IMG/VR virus record: IMGVR_UViG_3300042516_005302
Span: 1-40,215 of that record
Reading direction: 5' to 3' (one strand)
Source of the DNA: a virus
DNA length: 40,215 nucleotides
The position numbers and the translations under genes are program-made. Under the pieces are notes generated by a model. That model worked only from the letters and a program-made list of their open reading frames with translations. It was not told the origin of the DNA and ran no database searches. This document shows, in pieces, positions 29,911 through 39,109 of the stretch; positions within the stretch are counted from its first letter, which is position 1; every line of letters begins with the position of its first letter.

Positions 29911-29912
29911 AT

Positions 29913-32549
29913 ATGAGAACTATTCAGTCACCTGGTGTTGAAATACGCGAAATTGACGCGTCACAAATTGCATTTCAACCTACCGGAACAAATGTATTTT
30001 TAGCAGGATTTGCTCAAAGAGGACCAACAGATGAAGTATTACAAATTACTTCTGTTCAAGAACTCGAACAAATTTATGGTGCACCAGTAACACCAGCAGA
30101 GCGTTATTTTTATCATTCTGCGAAGCAAATTGTAACTGACTCCAATGCCAATTTATATGTAAATAGGTTGCCATACGGCCCTGGTGCGGGTTATGGATAC
30201 GGTTCGTCATATGGTGCACTTGTTTATCCGTTGGTTACCTTAGAAGAAACAGATTCTTTAGTCTGGCGAACCTCAAAATCAATCTCCGCAAGTGCTTTTG
30301 ATTTTTCTAGTAGTGGATTTGATCTTTCACAAATAACAACAGTTGCAGAACCTGAGTTTAGCAGTACTCAAATCGTTACATTAACCAGCTCTGGTATATC
30401 TTTTTATAACAAAGAATTATCGGTTTTAGACGATTTGAGCCTCTTTAAATTAAACACGTTAGTTGGTATGTTCGGAAATCCAGCTACTTTAGTTGAAGCT
30501 CAAAATACCATAACAAATACATTCATTTCAGGAGCTGAAGTCTCAGTAACGAATAATATTAGTGTTTCAGCTGGTACTTATGTACTAGGTGCACCTAAAT
30601 TTTTCGAATTGACATTAGATCAATATAACAGTGTAATTGAAGGTACTGGATTTAATTGGTCTAGTACTTCAGATGCTTTGTCAAATATTAATACAATTGC
30701 TGATTTCGGTAAGGCTGGATTAATTCTTTTGAATAAAGGTCAAACAGTAACTGAAGCACAAGCAGAAGGATTCTATGCTGCTATTACTGATAATACCAAT
30801 GCAGAACCTACTTCTGATCATGATAGCATATTAAATGCATATACAGTAACACAGTCGGCCCCATCAACCGGACTTTTTGGAAATGGATTCACACAAATCC
30901 CATCAGAGAGATTAAATTTCGCCCTTTCGGGTGGTTCTGATACAGGAGTAGTTCGTGACGATTCAAATATCTCATATAATCTTGAGCGCACATTTTATAA
31001 TTTCCCGGATTCAACTACCGAAAAATTTGATGATACTCTTTCAATAAGTGTTTATAAATTAAGAAGATCAATTTACACCCCAGATGCAATTAAGATGGAT
31101 TATGTTTTAGAGCGTAATCATATCGGTTCACTTGATTTTAATCGCAAAATTCAAGATGTTAATGGAGGTGAGGCTGTATCTTACTTTATTTCAGCGCCAC
31201 AAAAAGAAAGTAGAGCTGTTAAAATTATTGTTAATGATAATATCACCAATAGAGGTAGTGATACCTGGCTCAATGAAGTAGGGGTACCACGCAAAAAAGT
31301 GCGTCTTTATACGAGATCCACTATCAACGCATTAGCAGCTGATAATACAACAGGCAAGCGTTTCGGTGGTTACTACCAAGACTACGTTGCGCTATCATCT
31401 GTTCTAGGTTACAGCGATGCATTATATCCTACCGGGCCCTATACTAATCTAAATGCAAAGACAAAAGACATAGGTAACTTACCTTCTAAGATTGAAAATG
31501 CGTTGTATAAGGTTGAAAATGATGAACAATTTGATCTTGATCTAGTTGTAGAGGGCGGATTGGGTACAATTTATACAACATGTTGCGCAAACCAAGTATC
31601 ATATTTTGATGATACTGTTGTGTCTGATAATTTTGCAACGGGATTAAGCTTACTCAAGACAACTGGTGAATATATATCACCAGTTGATGCATCACAAGAT
31701 CTCAGATCATTATATCATACCATCTTCTCAAGATTTGATACATTCTGTTCATCTGCTAGAAAGGATTGTATGTTCATCGCTGACCCATTAAGACAAATAT
31801 TCGTCAAAGGCGATAATAGTAAAGTGTTACCCAATGCAAATAATTCATTCTCTAGAGATATCTATACAGCATTAAAACACTTATTTGAGCTCGCTAATTC
31901 AAATTATTCATGTTCTTATGGTAACTGGGCTAAAATATATGATGCCGTTGCTGGTTTAAATGTGTGGGTACCATTTTCTCCATATGCAGCTACTAGTTTT
32001 GTTAATACAGATTCAAATTATTATCCATGGTATGCTCCAGCTGGATTCACTAGAGGCAGGGTTCGCAACGTCCTTGAATTAGCTATTACGCCAAAGCAAA
32101 AGGAAAGAGATCAATTATATAAAATCTCAGTAAATCCTGTCGCATTCTTTCCCGGAGATGGCATTACTATCTTCGGTCAAAAGACAATGCAACGTCAACC
32201 AAGTGCATTTGATCGTATTAATGTAAGAAGATTATTCTTATATCTAGAAAAGGCTACTAAGAAGACTGTGAAATACTTCGTGTTTGAACCAAACACAACA
32301 TTCACCAGGACCCGTTTAGTTAATACATTGAATCCAATCTTTAATTTTGCTAAATCAACACAAGGTGTAGCAGATTATATGATCGTTTCAGATAAGAGAA
32401 ACAACACACCTGACTCAATTGATAATAATGAATTGGTTGTAGACATATATATCAAGCCAGTTAGAGCATCAGAATTCATTTTAGTGAACTTTATTGCTAC
32501 TAGAACCGGTGCTAGCTTCAGTGAATTGATTAGTGGTCCTCGTCTCTAA
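29913..32549 (+). CDS. 18: Tail sheath protein gp18
   Basis: 878 aa contractile sheath subunit, much longer than T4 gp18 (659). The N-terminus SPGVEIREIDASQ and FLAGFAQRGPTDEVLQI (about 32-48), and the C-terminal part with PWYAPAGFTRG (about 708-718), SVNPVAFFPGDGITIFGQKT (about 742-761) and VNVRRLFLYLEK-type helix, are diagnostic. The extra length lies mainly between about 100 and 400, where strand-rich Ser/Thr/Asn sequence suggests additional surface domains. It makes the outer contractile cylinder around the gp19 tube. Late promoter directly upstream. Confidence 0.95.
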   Translation: MRTIQSPGVEIREIDASQIAFQPTGTNVFLAGFAQRGPTDEVLQITSVQELEQIYGAPVTPAERYFYHSAKQIVTDSNANLYVNRLPYGPGAGYGYGSSYGALVYPLVTLEETDSLVWRTSKSISASAFDFSSSGFDLSQITTVAEPEFSSTQIVTLTSSGISFYNKELSVLDDLSLFKLNTLVGMFGNPATLVEAQNTITNTFISGAEVSVTNNISVSAGTYVLGAPKFFELTLDQYNSVIEGTGFNWSSTSDALSNINTIADFGKAGLILLNKGQTVTEAQAEGFYAAITDNTNAEPTSDHDSILNAYTVTQSAPSTGLFGNGFTQIPSERLNFALSGGSDTGVVRDDSNISYNLERTFYNFPDSTTEKFDDTLSISVYKLRRSIYTPDAIKMDYVLERNHIGSLDFNRKIQDVNGGEAVSYFISAPQKESRAVKIIVNDNITNRGSDTWLNEVGVPRKKVRLYTRSTINALAADNTTGKRFGGYYQDYVALSSVLGYSDALYPTGPYTNLNAKTKDIGNLPSKIENALYKVENDEQFDLDLVVEGGLGTIYTTCCANQVSYFDDTVVSDNFATGLSLLKTTGEYISPVDASQDLRSLYHTIFSRFDTFCSSARKDCMFIADPLRQIFVKGDNSKVLPNANNSFSRDIYTALKHLFELANSNYSCSYGNWAKIYDAVAGLNVWVPFSPYAATSFVNTDSNYYPWYAPAGFTRGRVRNVLELAITPKQKERDQLYKISVNPVAFFPGDGITIFGQKTMQRQPSAFDRINVRRLFLYLEKATKKTVKYFVFEPNTTFTRTRLVNTLNPIFNFAKSTQGVADYMIVSDKRNNTPDSIDNNELVVDIYIKPVRASEFILVNFIATRTGASFSELISGPRL

Positions 32550-32560
32550 TATAATTAAAC

Positions 32561-32568
32561 CATAAATA
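32561..32568 (+). promoter_or_regulatory. T4-type late promoter for tail tube
   Basis: CATAAATA ending 5 nt before ATG 32574. Confidence 0.72.
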
Positions 32569-32573
32569 AATAT

Positions 32574-33176
32574 ATGGCAGACACAATACAAACAATCAGA
32601 GGCTTTTACGATAGGGCAGCAGTTGCAGACTTCGCGCGGGATTACCTATTCCGCGTGATGATGATCCGCACCGGTACTATGTTTTTGGGCGAAGAAGAAT
32701 TAGTATATGTTAAAACAGCTACTTTACCAGGAAGAAACATCGAAAACGAAGCAGTAAAGTATATGGGAATGAATTTTAATATTCCCACTATTGCTACATA
32801 CCCTAATTCTGACTCTTTTACATTAACTTTTTATTGTGATGCTAACTCTTTGTTAAGAGAACGCTTAATGGCTGAATCTAGAGCGGTATTTAATGATGCT
32901 ACTAGTACTGGTACTTATAATACACCTGGTCGTGATAGCTACATTGAATTACTACAATTAGATAAACAACTTGAACCCATCATGCAATATACCCTATTCG
33001 GTGCTTCTATTCGCAATGTGGGTGAAATTGCTTATGAAATTGCTGAAGGTACCGGCAGTGTAAAGACATTTGACGTGACATTTGCTTATCATTTCTTTGA
33101 AGAAAAGAGACCAGGGCAGTTCGCTATTAATAATATTTCAAACGCATTCCCAAATATTAATGCTTTCTTGACATAA
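32574..33176 (+). CDS. 19: Tail tube protein gp19
   Basis: 200 aa, the usual position directly after the sheath gene (T4 gp19 is 163). Tube-type features are YLFRVMMIRTG (about 25-35), VKTATLPGRNIEN (about 47-59), FNIPTIATYPNSDSFTLTFY, an ELLQLDKQLEPIM segment and the end VKTFDVTFAYHFFEEK with the conserved aromatic strand. It forms the inner tube through which DNA passes. It has its own late promoter and is followed after 9 nt by another tube-like gene. Confidence 0.9.
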   Translation: MADTIQTIRGFYDRAAVADFARDYLFRVMMIRTGTMFLGEEELVYVKTATLPGRNIENEAVKYMGMNFNIPTIATYPNSDSFTLTFYCDANSLLRERLMAESRAVFNDATSTGTYNTPGRDSYIELLQLDKQLEPIMQYTLFGASIRNVGEIAYEIAEGTGSVKTFDVTFAYHFFEEKRPGQFAINNISNAFPNINAFLT

Positions 33177-33185
33177 CTAATATAA

Positions 33186-33857
33186 ATGGCGGATAGCATC
33201 AACTCACCCAGAGAACATTTTCTCAGTAATATATCTGTATGGGAACTAGATGTTCCACTGCATACACAATGGGTTGTTAGAATTGCTCCAAAAGCTGGTT
33301 TGTTTGATTTTTTTAATGAAATTTTAAGATATACCTCGGTTGATCATTCTCAGCTGAGGGAATCAGTAAAATATTCACATTACGAAAAATTTTTAGGACC
33401 CAGAACCAATGCATTAGAAGAAGGTCTGGGTCTTTATTTTGCGCAATCTATAGAATTACCAGGGGAATCATTAGATATGGAGACTGTAGGTATGAATGGA
33501 GATAATTGTTTTATACAGTCATCCGTAATCAAAAATAGGTCTTCCGGAAGCAAAAGAGAAGTTTCAATGAAACTACTAGAGACCAATGTTGATATTGTGG
33601 ACGGTCTTATAAGACCATGGATAATTGCATGCGGATATCGTGGGAATGTAATGATTCGTGGTTTAATTAACTTAAAGGCAGATATACAAGTAGTACAATA
33701 CACAAAGGGTGCTAAAAAACCTGTTAGAAAAATACATAATTTTATAGATTGCACCCCTTTTACAGTAGGGGGTACCGATTTACAATATGAATCAGAATCT
33801 ATAGTTGCAAAAAGTGTATCATGGATTTATAATTACTATCATTATAAATTAGTATAA
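33186..33857 (+). CDS. Tail tube-like protein, paralogue or gp54-type initiator candidate
   Basis: 223 aa. YFAQSIELPGESLDMETV (about 83-100), MKLLETNVDIVDGLIRPWI and KIHNFIDCTPFTVGGTDL show the strand-helix-strand layout of contractile-tail tube proteins, with AKSVSWIYNYYHYKL as the last aromatic strand. A second tube protein after gp19 could cap the baseplate end (as gp54/gp48 do in T4) or end the tube at the head side. Which role applies cannot be told. Its stop overlaps the next start by one base (TAATG). Confidence 0.72.
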   Translation: MADSINSPREHFLSNISVWELDVPLHTQWVVRIAPKAGLFDFFNEILRYTSVDHSQLRESVKYSHYEKFLGPRTNALEEGLGLYFAQSIELPGESLDMETVGMNGDNCFIQSSVIKNRSSGSKREVSMKLLETNVDIVDGLIRPWIIACGYRGNVMIRGLINLKADIQVVQYTKGAKKPVRKIHNFIDCTPFTVGGTDLQYESESIVAKSVSWIYNYYHYKLV

Positions 33858-34693
33858 TGATAAAATCTAATTTTTATACAACATTAGATCTACCTAGTCT
33901 CGATAAAAAAATAAAAATTAAAGAGATTAATAATTGTTATTATATTGATATATTGAAATTTATTCAAAATTCAAATTTAGAAGAACTAATTAATTTTTTT
34001 GATTTAATTATATCTGAAAATACAGATGCAGATATTAATGCATTGACAAATCTTGATAAATTTTGCATCTTAATAGAGATGCGATCTGTCTCTATAGGCA
34101 ATATAATTGAATTTTCTATTGATAATAAAAATATTAAATATAATTTGTCTGACATTTGTACAAAAATTCAGAATTTAAAAAATATTAATAAGACCATAAA
34201 AATAGATAATTTAAATTTTGAATTAGGAATTCCGAAAAAATTAATAATTCCTAATTATAATGATATTATTCAATCTTGTATAAAGAAAATCAACGATATT
34301 GATCTAGATACATTCACTAATATTGAAAAGGAATCATTATATAAGATGATACCAGCCCACATATATAATGATATTAAAAATTTTATCATTGAAAATACCG
34401 AATATATTGAAAGCCAGAATATTTTTAACCTATCGATAGTAGAATCATTTAAAGATTTTAAAATAAATCCTTTTAATAATTCATTAATTGAATTATTGAA
34501 GAATATATACAGTGATAATTTAATGAATTTTTATGATTTACAATTCAATTTAATTACAAAATTACATATATCTTATGATCATTTTATGTCGATGACATAT
34601 AATGAAGCCAGAATGTATGTTGCGATGCAAAATAAAGAAATTAAAAAACAAGAAGAAGCTGAAAAGAAATCACAGGGCAAATTATCATTATAA
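33857..34693 (+). CDS. Baseplate hub assembly protein, gp26/gp51-like
   Basis: 278 aa, AT-rich and helical with very high Ile, Asn and Lys. The pattern LPSLDKKIKIKEI near the start, LNNLDKFCILIEMRSVSIG-like region (about 63-82: ALTNLDKFCILIEMRS) and the C-terminal MTYNEARMYVAMQNKEIKKQ are features of T4-like baseplate hub assembly proteins, which act as chaperones for the hub. The next gene has a related start, so the pair may be the two hub assembly factors. Base composition is more AT-rich than its neighbours. Assignment to gp26 or gp51 individually is not possible by eye. Confidence 0.65.
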   Translation: MIKSNFYTTLDLPSLDKKIKIKEINNCYYIDILKFIQNSNLEELINFFDLIISENTDADINALTNLDKFCILIEMRSVSIGNIIEFSIDNKNIKYNLSDICTKIQNLKNINKTIKIDNLNFELGIPKKLIIPNYNDIIQSCIKKINDIDLDTFTNIEKESLYKMIPAHIYNDIKNFIIENTEYIESQNIFNLSIVESFKDFKINPFNNSLIELLKNIYSDNLMNFYDLQFNLITKLHISYDHFMSMTYNEARMYVAMQNKEIKKQEEAEKKSQGKLSL

Positions 34694-34708
34694 CAATACA
34701 TAATTTTT

Positions 34709-35443
34709 ATGGGAATAAATGATATTTTAAGTAAGTTGAATGAAATTAATCACGAAGATGTAATAAAAATTTTTATTCCTTCCTTACAAAGAGAAGTGTC
34801 ATTCAAACCATTATCATTACACCAACAAAAAGATATACTTAAAGCAGGCATTTCATCAGATATATTCAATATTCTAGAATTTAATGCTATTTTTAATAAT
34901 ATAATAGAGCAAAATAGTTTAGAAAGAAATCAATACAAAGTACAGGACAGACTTGTTATTGCAATTGCTTTTAGAAACAAATTTACATCTCAACCACTAG
35001 ATCTAGATGATAAAAAAATTGACATTGAATCATTAAGAGATAAAAAAATTAATTTTGAAACAGATGCATTCAGTGATTTTTTAATAGAAGAAGGAATTTT
35101 AAAAATAAAAGCTGCTGCACCCGCCTTATCTTTAGATCAAACTATTACTAAATTACAATTATCAAAAATTAAAAAGACAGAAAATATTGATATTGGGGCT
35201 TTTATAAGTGAAATGTATGTATTTGAAATTTTAAAATACATAAAATCCATTCATATAGGTGATTTAGATCAAGATTTATCAATTTTATCAATTGAGGATC
35301 GTGTTAAGGTTGTAGAACAACTCCCGGCATCTCTCATAACACAACTTAATAATTATATTTCAAATAAATTCAAGACTCCAGAAGACGAATATTTGACAGT
35401 AGACGGTACTAAACTTACAATAGACGCTAGACTCTTCGTATAG
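34709..35443 (+). CDS. Baseplate hub assembly protein, gp26/gp51-like
   Basis: 244 aa. Starts with a short helix and then IFIPSLQREVSFKPLSLHQQKDILKAG-type sequence (about 22-48), the pattern seen in T4-like gp26-type proteins where a conserved peptide F-x-P-L precedes a long helical domain. No membrane segment or catalytic motif. It follows the previous hub assembly gene by 15 nt and precedes the tape-measure candidate, the usual neighbourhood. Role in hub or tape-measure assembly is inferred from order and motif. Confidence 0.68.
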   Translation: MGINDILSKLNEINHEDVIKIFIPSLQREVSFKPLSLHQQKDILKAGISSDIFNILEFNAIFNNIIEQNSLERNQYKVQDRLVIAIAFRNKFTSQPLDLDDKKIDIESLRDKKINFETDAFSDFLIEEGILKIKAAAPALSLDQTITKLQLSKIKKTENIDIGAFISEMYVFEILKYIKSIHIGDLDQDLSILSIEDRVKVVEQLPASLITQLNNYISNKFKTPEDEYLTVDGTKLTIDARLFV

Positions 35444-35467
35444 ATACTTTCCCGTTAAATAATTATA

Positions 35468-37426
35468 ATGGCGAAAGAAGATCCTACACAGCGTCTTTTG
35501 ACTGAAATACGTACTTTAAATGAAACAAATAAATCATTAAAGAACGTAATTGAAGAGTATGCTCGTACGACTGCTAATGCCATGGCAAATACAGCCTCGG
35601 CTATTCAAGCCATTAATCAAACAACTGCATCACTTGGGGTATGGACTAGTCTCTTTGAATCCATTAAAGCTGTTGTGGATGATATCAAAAATTTATCAGC
35701 ACCGACTACATCAAATAGCAAAACAACAACATTAACTGGCCCCGAAAAACGCAGATATGCTGATATAGCAAAAATTTTCGATTCAGTATTAAAAGTTAGA
35801 TCAATATCAAAACTATTATCACAAAAAACAAAGATAGTAGAACCAACCGAAGTAAAGAATAAAGCTCAATCTCCTAATGAAACTGAAGAAGATGAATATA
35901 CAAATATGGCAAGAATTTTTAATAAAGTTTTAAAAATTACAGCCATTTCATCTAGATTGAATGATATTAAAAAAATATTGATCAGATCAGAACTTTTGCA
36001 AACAAATGCGAATAGAAATCGCGAGAGGAATGAATTGTTTAAGCCTACTGATGAAGGTAAAGATAATAAAAAAGATTCTAATAAAAAGCAAAATAAAGAT
36101 AATACTGAAAAAAGTTGGATTACTGAATTTATAGAGAAAATACCCATTATCGGGGATTTATTTAAAATAGTTCGAGGCATATCAAAGATGTTATTTTTTG
36201 CTAGCCCATTAATAGCAATTTTATCCCATACTTTTACTGATAAGATACAACCATGGCAGGGTGGAGTTGATTTGTTAGCTAAAATTAAGCTGTTGGGCGG
36301 ACGTTCATTTGATGATATATCAAAAATAATTGTCGAAAAAACTAAAACAATAATTGAATGGCCCTTTAAATTTATAAGTGAAAAATTTCCTAATTTATTT
36401 GCAAAAATAAAGGGGTTTTTTGGTATAAAAGAAGCAGAAAAATCAGTAGTTATAGCTTCAGAAGCAGCTGCAGATTTATTAAAAGCCGGTAAAGGAGGTT
36501 TTCTGGGTAAACTTTTAGGATTTGGCAAGAATCTTGGCAAGGGTACATTAAGAGCATTGGCTCGCGCACCATTTATTGGAGCAGTAATAGGAGCTTATTT
36601 TGCCTATGATAGATATAAAAAAGGTGATTATTTGGGAGTGTTAATTGAAATAGGTAGTATGATAGCTTCTGGTACCGGATTGGGAACTCCAATTAGTATA
36701 GCATTGGGTGTATTACAAGCATGGAGAGACTGGAACCGCACAGAAGAAGAAAATAAACAATTAGAAATTAATAAACAAGATGGAATTATTAAATGGATGA
36801 TATATGGAATAGGTGATATGCTAGGTTCGATAATTGATTGGGTTGTTAATGGTGTGAAACGCGTAACTGATTGGGTGGGTAGTTTATTTGGTTTTGTAAA
36901 AAAAGATATTGAATCAATGAAATTGCCAAATACACCACAAGGAGTACAAGAATATTATGATAAACAAATAAAAGAACTTAATATGGCAGCAAAAAGTGCT
37001 CAGGGTAGATCTTCATTAAATGCAAAAAAAGTATATTTAGAAAAGGCTGAGAAGTTAGAACAAGAAAAACAAAAAGCATTGAGAGATTATAAACTACCAG
37101 CAAATGTCAGCCCAATAAAACCAGTAGAAAAAACACCAGCAGTTACACCACCAAAAGCATCTGAATTAAAAACCGAAACCCAAAAAATTACTGTTAATTT
37201 ACCTAATGATGAGGCACATTGGAAAACCCAAAACGCTCTCTTGCTAGACCAATATGAAATTTTAAAGATTATAGCCAATAAAGATGCAAAATTTCAAAAT
37301 CCAAATACAGTACCGATGCAGATGACGAATGAGAGTGTTCCAATAGTCCGGCAGAAATCTAATACTAAAGAATATTATTTTAATTCAGTAAATGCATCAA
37401 CTAGTTTAGTAGGAGGTAGTAGATAA
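35468..37426 (+). CDS. Probable tape measure / baseplate hub protein (gp29 position)
   Basis: 652 aa (T4 gp29 is 590). N-terminal coiled coil (about 1-60), a Lys/Asn-rich linker (about 190-220), then several amphipathic or hydrophobic helices: ISKMLFFASPLIAILS (about 239-254), GFLGKLLGFGKNLGKG, APFIGAVIGAYFAY, VLIEIGSMIASGTGLG and IIDWVVNGVKRV. Such membrane-active helices within a long helical protein are typical of tape measure proteins. It sits between hub assembly genes and gp48, as gp29 does in T4 (29-48-54). The C-terminal region is coiled and polar. Weak late promoter-like GTTAAATA ends 6 nt before the start. Confidence 0.68.
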   Translation: MAKEDPTQRLLTEIRTLNETNKSLKNVIEEYARTTANAMANTASAIQAINQTTASLGVWTSLFESIKAVVDDIKNLSAPTTSNSKTTTLTGPEKRRYADIAKIFDSVLKVRSISKLLSQKTKIVEPTEVKNKAQSPNETEEDEYTNMARIFNKVLKITAISSRLNDIKKILIRSELLQTNANRNRERNELFKPTDEGKDNKKDSNKKQNKDNTEKSWITEFIEKIPIIGDLFKIVRGISKMLFFASPLIAILSHTFTDKIQPWQGGVDLLAKIKLLGGRSFDDISKIIVEKTKTIIEWPFKFISEKFPNLFAKIKGFFGIKEAEKSVVIASEAAADLLKAGKGGFLGKLLGFGKNLGKGTLRALARAPFIGAVIGAYFAYDRYKKGDYLGVLIEIGSMIASGTGLGTPISIALGVLQAWRDWNRTEEENKQLEINKQDGIIKWMIYGIGDMLGSIIDWVVNGVKRVTDWVGSLFGFVKKDIESMKLPNTPQGVQEYYDKQIKELNMAAKSAQGRSSLNAKKVYLEKAEKLEQEKQKALRDYKLPANVSPIKPVEKTPAVTPPKASELKTETQKITVNLPNDEAHWKTQNALLLDQYEILKIIANKDAKFQNPNTVPMQMTNESVPIVRQKSNTKEYYFNSVNASTSLVGGSR

Positions 37427-37427
37427 T

Positions 37428-38756
37428 ATGGCTAATGGAAATTTATTAACCGCAGAGATTAAAAATCCTTTTGAATCTCCAGCAAAATTATCTATAGATT
37501 TAAATAGAAATAGAATCATAGCTAATAGCCTGGCTGGTCGCTTACCGACAGACACACCGCAATCGTATGTATCGAATACAAAAACTGTAACTACCGATGC
37601 CATACAAAAGAAAGAAATCACTGAAAAATATAATATATTACAAGACTATATTTGGACATTATCAGAAAATAAAAATATAGTAGCACAACATATACCCAAA
37701 TTAATTGCTACAGAATATAATATAGAAACTTCGCCTATTATTCAAAATTTAAAAGCTGCATATTCTTTATCAAAAGAATTAATAAAAGCCAATGCGTCTA
37801 TTTTGGGGTTAGGAAATGTAGCAGCCCCGGAATGGGCAAAAACATACTTAGATCGAGCGGCATCTAGTGAGCTTGTTAAAAAAGGTGTTGGGGCAGCGGA
37901 TGAAATTATAAAAAAAATTGGTACTGCTACAAAAGCAAATGCACCCGATGGACATGCGTGGCAATCCTTTAAATTAAAAGAATTATATCAACATCTATAT
38001 TCGGTGTCTAAAACAGGTAATCAATTTATTTTTCCATATATGGATGATGAATTTTTAAATTTATCTAATAATTTTACAGAAGGAAATGAATATCTTCAAT
38101 TTGACGGATTGATATTCAATTTAGATACAAAAGATGCTGTTTCTAATTTAAAAAAGTTTTCTTCTTTACCTGCTTTATTATCACCCGGCGCATTCATCCA
38201 AGCACCTCAATTTTATAATTTTGATACAGATGAACCAACGGTTACGATAAATTTTCCTCTTTATAATATTGTAGATAGTTATGAGACACAAAAAAATATA
38301 AATTTTGTCAAATTATTTGGTCTTAATAATATGGCACATAGAAAAGATCTCCTTGCTGTAGATCCTTCGCGCATATACGATATCTATATACCAGGCAAGG
38401 CAAATTTTCCACTTTGCTTTGTATCAGATTATAAAGTAGACCATCTAGGCACTAAAAAACTTTATGGAAATGATATATATCCCGAAGCTTATAATGTAAG
38501 TATTACATTTAAATCATTAATTAAATATGATGTGAATATGTTTACAGAAGCTATGAACATGGCTGGTAAATACGTACCGCCGCCAGGCAGAAGTCTTGCA
38601 AAATCTGAAACATCTAAAGATGTTAACAAAAATACAAAAGATAATAGACCCAAATTACAAAATTTTGATGCACCGGTGCATTCAGGAGGAGGTATTACTG
38701 ACGACGTAAAAGTAAGTCCGCATTTAAGAAAATTAGACAGCTCAATTGAGGGATAA
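37428..38756 (+). CDS. 48: Baseplate tail tube cap gp48-like
   Basis: 442 aa (T4 gp48 is 364). The central and C-terminal part has EPTVTINFPLYNIVDSYE (about 266-283), FVKLFGLNNMAHRKDL, PLCFVSDYKVDHLGTKKLYG and YPEAYNVSITFKSLI, the last matching the end of the conserved domain of T4-like tail tube caps (I-x-P-E-A-Y-x-V-x-I-x-F). The final 70 residues are low complexity with GKYVPPPGRS and are probably disordered. Starts one base after the tape-measure candidate stop. It caps the baseplate hub where the tube begins. Confidence 0.78.
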   Translation: MANGNLLTAEIKNPFESPAKLSIDLNRNRIIANSLAGRLPTDTPQSYVSNTKTVTTDAIQKKEITEKYNILQDYIWTLSENKNIVAQHIPKLIATEYNIETSPIIQNLKAAYSLSKELIKANASILGLGNVAAPEWAKTYLDRAASSELVKKGVGAADEIIKKIGTATKANAPDGHAWQSFKLKELYQHLYSVSKTGNQFIFPYMDDEFLNLSNNFTEGNEYLQFDGLIFNLDTKDAVSNLKKFSSLPALLSPGAFIQAPQFYNFDTDEPTVTINFPLYNIVDSYETQKNINFVKLFGLNNMAHRKDLLAVDPSRIYDIYIPGKANFPLCFVSDYKVDHLGTKKLYGNDIYPEAYNVSITFKSLIKYDVNMFTEAMNMAGKYVPPPGRSLAKSETSKDVNKNTKDNRPKLQNFDAPVHSGGGITDDVKVSPHLRKLDSSIEG

Positions 38757-38757
38757 T

Positions 38758-39108
38758 ATGGAACAAATAAATTTATCACATCCAGACGAATATTACGAAA
38801 ACATTTTCAATATGTATAAAGATACAAATGAAAATGGTGATATGTATTATTTTTATAATATTGGTAAAAAAATTAATTTGCCAAATAATATAGATGATGG
38901 TGTATTTGATTATTTTAATGTTCCTGATTTATTACCATTAACAACTATAAGCTATCAAGTATATGGTACTATACATTTGTGGTGGTTGATTTTATTATGC
39001 AATGATATTCAAAATTCGTTAAAACTATTGTCTCCTGGATCTGTAATTAAAATTATAAAAAAAGAATATCTCAGTACAGTATTAGCATCATTAAAAAATA
39101 GAGAATAG
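38758..39108 (+). CDS. 53: Baseplate wedge protein gp53-like
   Basis: 116 aa from ATG 38758, one base after the gp48 stop (an in-frame TTG at 38746 would overlap it). LLPLTTISYQVYGTIHLWWLILLCNDI carries the Y-x-V-Y-G-x3-L-W-W-L-I-x3-N signature of gp53 (only part quoted: YQVYGTIHLWWLILLCN). The C-terminal SPGSVIKII resembles the short LysM-like end. Shorter than T4 gp53 (196 aa) but within the range for divergent phages. gp53 joins wedges during baseplate assembly. Confidence 0.82.
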   Translation: MEQINLSHPDEYYENIFNMYKDTNENGDMYYFYNIGKKINLPNNIDDGVFDYFNVPDLLPLTTISYQVYGTIHLWWLILLCNDIQNSLKLLSPGSVIKIIKKEYLSTVLASLKNRE

Positions 39109-39109
39109 T

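Noticed and set aside
35866-36540. 224-codon reverse-strand frame inside the tape-measure candidate
   Set aside because: Antisense of a Lys-rich helical protein; no promoter of either type near its start.
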